A stretch of DNA of 64,000 bases from NCBI RefSeq assembly GCF_958298935.1, contig NC_084943.1, positions 5,962,001-6,026,000 on the forward strand, given 5' to 3'. Below are positions 57,562-64,000 of this stretch, in pieces. A program made the translations under genes and the position numbers. Numbering within the stretch: position 1 is the stretch's first letter; the number at the start of each line of letters is the position of its first letter. The stretch is from Phragmites australis. Taxonomy: Eukaryota > Streptophyta > Magnoliopsida > Poales > Poaceae. The notes below the pieces were generated by a model. It had not been told where the DNA came from. It did not search any database and saw only the letters and a list, made by a program, of their open reading frames with translations.

Positions 57562-58271
57562 GTGCGCTCTTGCTCCCTCTCTCTCTCTCTCCCACTGCCA
57601 CTTCCACCGCCTCCTTGATGGATCCGCTGTAGCTTGCACCACCTTCTCTGAGGACGCCTCCCACACCCACGTCGTTGTCTGGGGAGGAGGAGGCCCCACT
57701 GGGTGGGTCGTCGAATGAGGTGCCCCTGACCTCCGATTACGGTATTTCGCCAGGATCCCTCTCTTGGACGACAAGGTGTGAGATAAGTTCATTGATGAGC
57801 AGCCGAGGGCCAAGAAGGCCCAGATGAGCTCAGAGGAGGAGGAAGAAGAGGATGCCGATGCCGAGGACGACAATGGCGATGACGATGAGGACGAGGACGA
57901 CGATGAGGCCGCGGACTTCCGTTCGTAGGTCGAGTTTCATCTTAACCACGACTATAGTTAGCTAGCTTCGCGTGTTAGGGTTTTCGCATGTGTTAGAGTT
58001 TTTGCTCTATCATTTGCATGATGGCAGCTTTTGCTGTAATTAGTATAAACTTGATTAATATGATCATTAAAAATTCTAATCTCATTTAAATTAATACATG
58101 AATGTTTTTTTTTGGATTGAATATCACTACCGCTTCGTAGCTGGAACTGGCAGTGATAAGTATACAAACCGAGTGAAATAAGATCAAGAGCCGATAGTGA
58201 TAAATTGTATCACTACTGACAGTGATGTCACTTTTAAACTAACAGTTATAATATTTTTTGTAGTAGTAGTG
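57062..58271. mobile_element. Non-autonomous CACTA-like element carrying a gene fragment
   Basis: The left end CACTACCATAGAAAGG and right end TTTTTTGTAGTAGTAGTG give inverted CACTA termini. Sub-terminal motifs of the type CACTGCCGGTTC and CTGGCAGTGATA recur in both orientations near each end. Flanking triplets are CCA and TCA, an imperfect duplication. The interior has CT microsatellites (57487-57592) and a GC-rich segment (57600-57930), one frame of which reads DKFIDEQPRAKKAQMSSEEE followed by an almost purely acidic tail ending EAADFRS and a stop. This looks like a captured host exon end. The donor gene is not recognised, and stops upstream show it is not intact. Confidence 0.7.
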
Positions 58272-58368
58272 TCACTTGATAAGAGCATAAATCATCAACA
58301 AGACACAATTGTTGTGTGCAAATCTAAGGGCATTGCATACAAACTAACAGAAACAACCGGACAAGGAC

Positions 58369-58815
58369 ATGACAAGATCAACAAGACATCAACCTGACAA
58401 TTGTATCTGGAAGATCTTGGTCCTTGGTGAATGTCTGGAAGCTATCGTCGCAGGATTTCACCCGTCTCACCTAATGATCAGGACGGTAACCATAGAAAAT
58501 TATCGAGCAAAGCTTAAGACTTACAAAAGGCCTGCTAAGAAGATGAAGCTTTCATGTTACTATTTTTGTTCTATTTATGTACCTTGGGAGGAGCAAATTA
58601 CAGCGGAATCCTTGCCCTGCTATGATACCAAATTGACCAAGCCTGTCAAGAACGGCGAAGAAAAGCTATGGGCTCTTGGTGTGCCTGCAACCAACGCAAC
58701 AAAGGAACACAAAAATAAAAAGAAAGAAACAAAGGTCACTGATCACTGTATCTTTTCTTTCTTCTTCCACAGAAGAAAAGAAAGAGAAAAACAATTAGCA
58801 GAAATTGCAATTTGA
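58369..58815 (+). CDS. Unidentified 148-codon open frame
   Basis: An ATG-started frame between a CACTA element and a gypsy LTR encodes a basic, lysine-rich protein beginning MTRSTRHQPDNCIWKILVLG with a charged C-terminal KKKETKVTDHC and HRRKEREKQLAEIAI. I recognise no family. The flanking LTR of the reversed gypsy element at 58.8-60 kb may extend into it, in which case the frame is antisense LTR sequence. No splice or promoter context supports a gene. Confidence 0.2.
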   Translation: MTRSTRHQPDNCIWKILVLGECLEAIVAGFHPSHLMIRTVTIENYRAKLKTYKRPAKKMKLSCYYFCSIYVPWEEQITAESLPCYDTKLTKPVKNGEEKLWALGVPATNATKEHKNKKKETKVTDHCIFSFFFHRRKEREKQLAEIAI

Positions 58816-58819
58816 ATCA

Positions 58820-59995
58820 TCAATCACACCTGCGGAAAATAGAAAGGGGTAGAACCGGGTCTCGCCAGCCAGTTAGGGAAGAGAAGACCACGAACCCACC
58901 CATCAAAGAGCACCAACTAGCCGGGTCTCGCCGGAGGTGTGGAGCCATAGCAAGAAGCAAAATTGCTTGCTGCTCTGGATGAAAGGATCGGAAGAGAGAG
59001 AGAGAGCTCAGTGAAGGGAGAGAGAACAGAGAGTGAGAGAGAGTAGGAGGAAAGATCTTGGGAAAAGATTTGAGAGAGAAATTGGATGTTAGATCCAATT
59101 TGAATGTAATTGAATTGAAACGAGTTTGTAATAATTCAATTTGAATAATATCAATTGGATTGGATATGGATGATTCAATTGAATGATTTGAATTTGAATT
59201 GAATCGGGTAATTCAGATTGGATTTGAATTGAATATGTCTTGAATGATTCAAATTGCATTTGAGTACAAATTCTATGAAGATTTGATCAAATCTGGATTT
59301 GAGATATTTCTGATTAAATTCAATATAGGAGTATTTGAATTTAGATCTAAATTTGGATTTGGCATTAATTTAAATAGATATATTTGAATTAGAAATTGGA
59401 TGTACGATGATTTGAATTACAAGATTCAAATTTAGAACTTGATTCGAATCGATTTGAATTTAATTTGCAAAGCAATTGAATTGGGAAGCTAGTTGAAATC
59501 GGAGATTGATTCAAAAGAATATTTGGAGCTGGATTCAAAAGAAATGAATTTAATTGGATCTCCAGATGAAAGAATCTAAGAATTAGATTTGAATTTGGGA
59601 GATGTTAAAATTTGAGTCGATCAAACATAAATGGAGATAATTTAATTGAATAAGTAAATTATATATTTGAGTTGGATCGGAAGATCAACTTTCAGGGATT
59701 GATTTGGAAAAGGAAATTGCCGAAAGGAACTAAAACATATTCGAATTTTGAACTGGACACAAGAACCATAAGAACAATTACCCCATAATGCATATGATCA
59801 ATTTATTATAATGATTAATTTAGTGATTGCTAGCATACTTAGCCAAAATAATATATTTGAATATATATACGAGTATATATACATCGAATATATATGTCCT
59901 TGATTTTATGTTGGATTAATAATTAGAACTTTTGTTAATTTGGAGTGAATTTTGCTTTTCTAAAATGCTAAAATTCAGAGTGTTACCAATCTACC
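58820..59995 (-). mobile_element. Gypsy LTR (first part) in reverse with adjoining polypurine tract
   Basis: Reading the minus strand, AAGTGGGGTAGATTG (about 60005-59990) resembles the polypurine tract before the 3' LTR of grass gypsy elements, and TGGTAACACTCTGAATTTTA follows as the LTR start. The LTR then runs through AT-rich GATTTGAATT-like sequence and a GA/CT tract (58990-59045). The AT-rich half matches 14930-15395. The far end is not defined. The 92-codon frame at 58820-59098 is a by-product of the CT tract. Confidence 0.6.
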
Positions 59996-61830
59996 CCACT
60001 TAAAGTGAATCTCACCCCCGAGATTTGGAAAGTTTTGAGAAGGGATCAGGGAAAAAAACTATCTTCCATCATATCATCTTTTTGATCAATTGTTACTTCA
60101 ACCTTTGTGAAAACTTCGTGATACTTACCACCGTAACTGTTGTCCTTTTTAGCTAGATGAGCTGATATATCCATAATACCACTCTATCATTCTATATCTT
60201 TAATTTCTTGCGGCTTGGAGGAAGTTCCAGAAAAGATAATCTCTCCTATCCATATAGTTCTCGCACTTATTTCAACTCGGATAGTGTACCATATTTTGAG
60301 TGCGTGTACTACTGCTGTTATTTTCCAATTTATAAGCTGGGTACTCTCGTCCATATAGCTTCAGCTACCTTGACACATAAACTATTTATTTCCTTCTTGT
60401 ATGGGTATACATTCCAAAGCTTTGATATGATGTATCTTAAGGGTTACCAGATCCTACTTTGTCCAAGGTAGTTCTTGGGTTATCTATTTCAATTGAATTC
60501 CTTGTTATGTCATCATTAATTTATGATAAAATCAGAATTTATTCCAATTATAATGTTAACATGAGGTACCTTCCGTGTCTTAACCACTGTATCATCAGTA
60601 GCCTTAAATTGTCATGACGCCAAGTGATTGCAATATTTTCCAATCTCGGGATTTCATTCCGAGTATATCCAATTAAATATGCTTGATACCCAATAATCAA
60701 TTTTAGTCCAGTGATAAATCATGGGATGATTCAACTTTAGGTGTTAATCTCTCAAGAACACCAATATTATCATCTATAATTTCACTAATAACTTTTATTA
60801 TCTATGGGTTGTCTGGCATGCACCGTGACCTTGTCGATGATTTATTTTTAATCCATTAGATATACCAATAGCTCTTGGGTTCTAATTTCATAATCCCTAC
60901 CAATCAGCGGTGATTTAGATGTTCTTGTCTGGTAGTTATCCTTGATTCAACATATTCTCATGCATGCATCCTTTAAACGGTATGGTTTCCATGGTACCCA
61001 AGGGGCTACCTCACTTAAAGTGGTTCTGACTTCAGGTGTTCCATAGGGTATGTGAGACTATAATCCTTTATCCATTCATAGATTATTACTTTATCCTTTG
61101 TTGAAATTCAGTTGCAGTTCTCATACTAATCTGATGTTGCTCCAAAACATGATTTAAACCTTTCAATTACTTAGTCTAATATTGTTGATTGTCTTCTTAG
61201 TTCCTTTTTAATATTACACAGGTAGATCCTTTATTGTCATTCGATAGGGTCTTCTGGCTATCGGGTTGTTCGCCCATGAGTACTTCTGGTTACGGTTATT
61301 TTCATACTACAAGTGTTGCAACCTTCTCTGTAGAAAATACTCCGGTACAATACAAGTAGATGTAGGCAGTTTAAGTCATATTATGCATGAAAGTATCTTA
61401 AATGTAGAAATGAATTGACAATGATACCAATTGAACTATTTAAGCATTACATACCTCCGGGGACGTGTTGATTTCTCCATGAGACTACAAAAGATATGTC
61501 TAACAATACATGTTGGTCTCAAAATCACAACTCATAGGATATACTCCCTCTAAATATGTGCATACAAGTATTAAATACTTGCGGGACATATGCACATATT
61601 ATTAATAATAATGGGGAGGGTATCATATAGATTGGTTTATAACACATAAAAGATACTAATTGTAAAACTAGTGTCATGAAAGAAACTTACAACTAATAAA
61701 CTATGTAGGTTGATCATAAGAAAGAGAGAAACAAAACAACTACCAAATGAAAACTTACACTAGAAATTGTAATAAATTGAAATATGCACATGCAATCCTA
61801 GACAAGACAAATGAGCTATAACAATTGAAA
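59996..61830. other. AT-rich stretch, probably internal 3' part of the reversed gypsy element
   Basis: It adjoins the polypurine tract at about 60000, so on the minus strand it should be the end of pol or the 3' non-coding region of a gypsy element. No integrase or RNase H motif survives. A short Stowaway-like element lies at 61542-61622. Confidence 0.4.
61542..61622. mobile_element. Very short Stowaway-like element
   Basis: TACTCCCTCTAAATATGTGC at the left and GGGGAGGGTA at the right form Stowaway-type ends bounded by TA. ATATGTGCAT and ATGCACATAT form an inner inverted repeat around CAAGTATTAAATACTTG, itself a palindrome. At 81 bp it is an internal-deletion product or a fold-back relic. 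Confidence 0.65.
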
Positions 61831-62084
61831 GATTTTGCATCTAGCTCCATTACCTCTTTTACTTTTGGATGGGGATTTGGGTATATGATGATCATGATCT
61901 TTCATTAAAGCGTCTAATCTTGTATATTTGGTTTCTTTGTTTGAATCTTCACTTCATCTTGTGAGCCAAGTCTCTAAATCCCCATAGTCGTCTTGAGCTT
62001 TAAGTCTTTTTGAACCCAAATCGATTGAGGTCTCTTCATGTTAGTGATGACTTACTTGAGCACCCAAATAGGTTGGTTCCACCT

Positions 62085-63068
62085 CTAGTCCTTTCTCCCA
62101 ACTATATGTGCAACCATCTTACCGTTTTCCTTTTTCTTGAGCTTGTAGTGGTTGCTCTTGATCTTGCTCTTATAGTTAGGTTTGGTGTAGAGGTTAGAGG
62201 TCTTGTTAGAGATGTTTATCGCCTTCTTCTTCTTCTCTTTGGTCTCCTTCTTGACTTGCTTACATTGGAAGGACATGTGGCCTTCTTGATGGCACTTGAA
62301 GCATGTCATGTTGGACCCCTGCGTAAGCTTATTCACTATAGTAGCATGGTTATCTTGAGGAGATTTGACATTCTTGTCCTTTAGTTTTGCCAAGTCTTTC
62401 TTGAGTTCCTTGATTTCTTGCTTGAGCTCATTATTTTCTTGTGCAACGAGATCATTAGATGGTTGTACAAAAATATTCTTAATGTATTTCTCATTGTAAA
62501 GGGGTGAACATGATATATCAATTAAATCATTACAGAAAGTAGAAGCATCTACTATAGAATTGAAATTAAATAGAGATGTAGATTGCTTTAAAAGGATCTT
62601 TATTTGCGATTCAATGCACTTAAATTCAGCCTTAAGCTCATCATGCTCCTTGTTTAGCAAATTGAATTTGCTCAATAATTGTTTACAATTAAAAACAAAT
62701 ATAACATTAATACTATTAAATGTATTAAATTTCTTAAGCTTTTTTGATTGTTTCTTACGGCTCATTTGTTGCTCATGGATCAAATCAAAGAGTTCTTTTT
62801 GAGATAGAGAATCCTCATCGGATTTATCATCACTTATATAGCTTTTCATACTTTTTGCCATAAGACACTTGTGTGATGACGACTTACGTGATGATGATCT
62901 TGAGGAAGAGCTTATCTTAGAGTAGTGGGTGGAAAAACTCTTATCACTTGAGCTTGAATCTTCATCTTCACATACCCATCTTTCCATGCTTGCAAATGAT
63001 TTGACTCTTCTCTTTATCTCCCTCTTGCACTTGGTCAACAAGTTTGTTGGTGAGTCACCAAGACTCAA
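62085..63068 (-). CDS. Copia-type gag polyprotein, C-terminal part with CCHC zinc knuckle
   Basis: A minus-strand frame of about 327 codons (first ATG at codon 28, the frame open upstream of it) contains SFASMERWVCEDED, a serine-rich patch, LSQKELFDLIHEQQMSRKKQ, a coiled coil around 205-235 (NNELKQEIKELKKDLAKLKD) and the knuckle C256-F-K-C259-x4-H264-x4-C269. The tail is lysine-rich. This is the C-terminal half of gag as found in many grass retrotransposons of the copia type (often annotated as unclassified retrotransposon protein). The N-terminal gag domain is missing: LTR-like sequence joins directly at 63068. The uninterrupted length suggests a fairly young relic. Protease and pol would lie to the left but only AT-rich sequence follows. 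Confidence 0.7.
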   Translation of the reverse strand: MSLGDSPTNLLTKCKREIKRRVKSFASMERWVCEDEDSSSSDKSFSTHYSKISSSSRSSSRKSSSHKCLMAKSMKSYISDDKSDEDSLSQKELFDLIHEQQMSRKKQSKKLKKFNTFNSINVIFVFNCKQLLSKFNLLNKEHDELKAEFKCIESQIKILLKQSTSLFNFNSIVDASTFCNDLIDISCSPLYNEKYIKNIFVQPSNDLVAQENNELKQEIKELKKDLAKLKDKNVKSPQDNHATIVNKLTQGSNMTCFKCHQEGHMSFQCKQVKKETKEKKKKAINISNKTSNLYTKPNYKSKIKSNHYKLKKKENGKMVAHIVGRKD

Positions 63069-64000
63069 AAATACCGGCGTACCTCTTGATACAAGCTAGG
63101 ATCACTCCTTGATCCCTTCTTCAAGCTGCAACACTTAGCTATAACTCACTCTAGGTCTATAAGCACTAAATACTCTAATTTTATGTTTAATCGTCTTGGA
63201 TGATCACTTTAAACACTTTGGTGGTTTGGATGTCTTCTCAAGTGTGTATAAGCTTCCTCTAGACTCCAGTAGCATGCCACACCTTTAAACGACTGAGTGG
63301 AGAGGTATTTATAGCCTCAAACCCTCAAACTAGCTGTTAACCCAACGACTCAGAAAAAATTGTTAACACCGGATGATCCAGTGATAATAGTAGTACTAAC
63401 ACTGGATCATCCGGTGAGTACAACCTCAGAAACTAGCCGTTGGATTCCACTCAAAGTCATCTTGAACACCGGACACTCCGGCGTACCTTCAAATCGAACA
63501 CCAGACCTTCCGATGAGTTATCTTGAGCCATCCGAGCCTTTGCAACCTCTCTGTATAAAATACTTCGGTGTATTCATCCGATGTTCATTCCATTCACATC
63601 AGACTATCTGGTGAGTTGAACTTTCTCTTCTATTCACTGAAAATACTTCGGTGCAACTATCTCTATAATCACCGGACTATCTGGTGAGTTGATCTTTATT
63701 TTTTAACTAGCTGGAACCTTCTCTGTAGGAAATACTCCAGTGCTATACTCCGGTGAGTACAACTTATGCACCGAACCATCTGGTGAGATCATCTTCCTCC
63801 GCCTTCGTCTAAAAAATACTTCGATGCTTCTTCCCATTTGAATATCAGACCATCCGGTGAGGCAAAACTGCATAAACAAAATGCTCCGCTGCTTCTACCC
63901 ATTTGATACTGGACCATTCGGTGAGGTAAAGCTGCCTCTGGACATAAAGCTATGGTGCGTACAATTCTTCAAGCACCGAAACATCCATTGAGTATATTTT
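63069..64000 (-). mobile_element. LTR (reverse) with imperfect CCGGA/TCCGG palindromes, runs off the window
   Basis: From 63069 the minus strand mirrors the LTR relic at 56.4-56.8 kb, with TATA-like GCTATAAATACCTCTCCACT near 63315. Beyond it (63360-64000) come at least ten palindrome-like units such as CACCGGATGATCCAGTG and CACTGGATCATCCGGTG. The same unit type fills the upstream part of the solo LTR at 40.5-41.05 kb. It is probably the 5' LTR of the gag-bearing copia element and is cut by the window edge. Confidence 0.65.

Noticed and set aside
57389..57873. Ser-Leu-rich plus frame and Arg-Glu-rich minus frames
   Set aside because: Products of the CT microsatellite inside the CACTA element.
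1..64000. CRISPR arrays, riboswitches, operons or phage genes
   Set aside because: No such structures are visible. Introns, MITEs and LTR retrotransposons show plant nuclear DNA, where these are not expected.

Overview
This window looks like a nuclear segment of a grass genome, a repeat-rich arm or pericentromeric stretch. I see no bacterial or organellar gene order. The grass assignment rests on the mix of transposons (Tat-type Ty3/gypsy elements with an antisense ORF, Tekay-type giant LTRs, Stowaway and Tourist MITEs, CACTA elements with 'ATCAGTGCCGG'-type sub-terminal repeats) and on the GC-rich, alanine-rich first exon of an alkenal reductase. I cannot name the species.

Only about 8 kb is genic. 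A convergent island lies at about 49.5-55.8 kb. A FAR1-related (FRS) gene, a domesticated MULE transposase, runs rightward (50130-52656, two coding exons, upstream ORF in its leader). The last three exons of a gene for the chloroplast outer-envelope pore protein OEP37 run leftward (55766-55050). The OEP37 gene is cut off upstream by LTR sequence. At the left edge, the first exon of a 2-alkenal reductase (874-1119, minus) and a decayed last exon of a second copy (10188-10455, minus) look like the facing ends of two tandem genes separated by repeats.

The rest is nested mobile DNA. 3-4 kb: LINE fragment carrying a tRNA-derived SINE with a 19-bp target duplication. 4.0-6.7 kb: Stowaway MITE and two CACTA-like elements, one with perfect ends and TSD. 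9.1-10.2 kb: LTR-like sequence. 10.5-14.2 kb: gypsy copy A (LTR, gag, protease, start of RT). 14.2-15.4 kb: another gypsy LTR in reverse. 15.4-22.1 kb: a Ty1/copia RT/RNase H relic split by a nearly complete L1-type LINE in reverse. 22.4-26.2 kb: a giant solo LTR with TSD, holding a Tourist MITE and a plastid trnI-CAU remnant. 26.2-31.1 kb: mostly unrecognised, with one micro LINE insertion. 31.2-42.1 kb: LINE tail, gypsy copy B (gag-protease, no pol, antisense ORF, 3' LTR), then directly adjoining gypsy copy C interrupted by a solo LTR with TSD. 42.4-46.05 kb: a copia element in reverse. 46.1-48.2 kb: a further LTR-like block. 55.9-64 kb: LTR relics, a CACTA element, a gypsy LTR and a copia gag.

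I found no operon-like or defence-like system. The most unusual items are the plastid tRNA inside a retrotransposon LTR, the arrays of imperfect CCGGA/TCCGG palindromes shared by LTRs at 40, 56 and 63 kb, the antisense ORF of gypsy copy B, and the two partial genes. All calls come from reading the sequence by eye. Family names rest on remembered motifs and need database confirmation.
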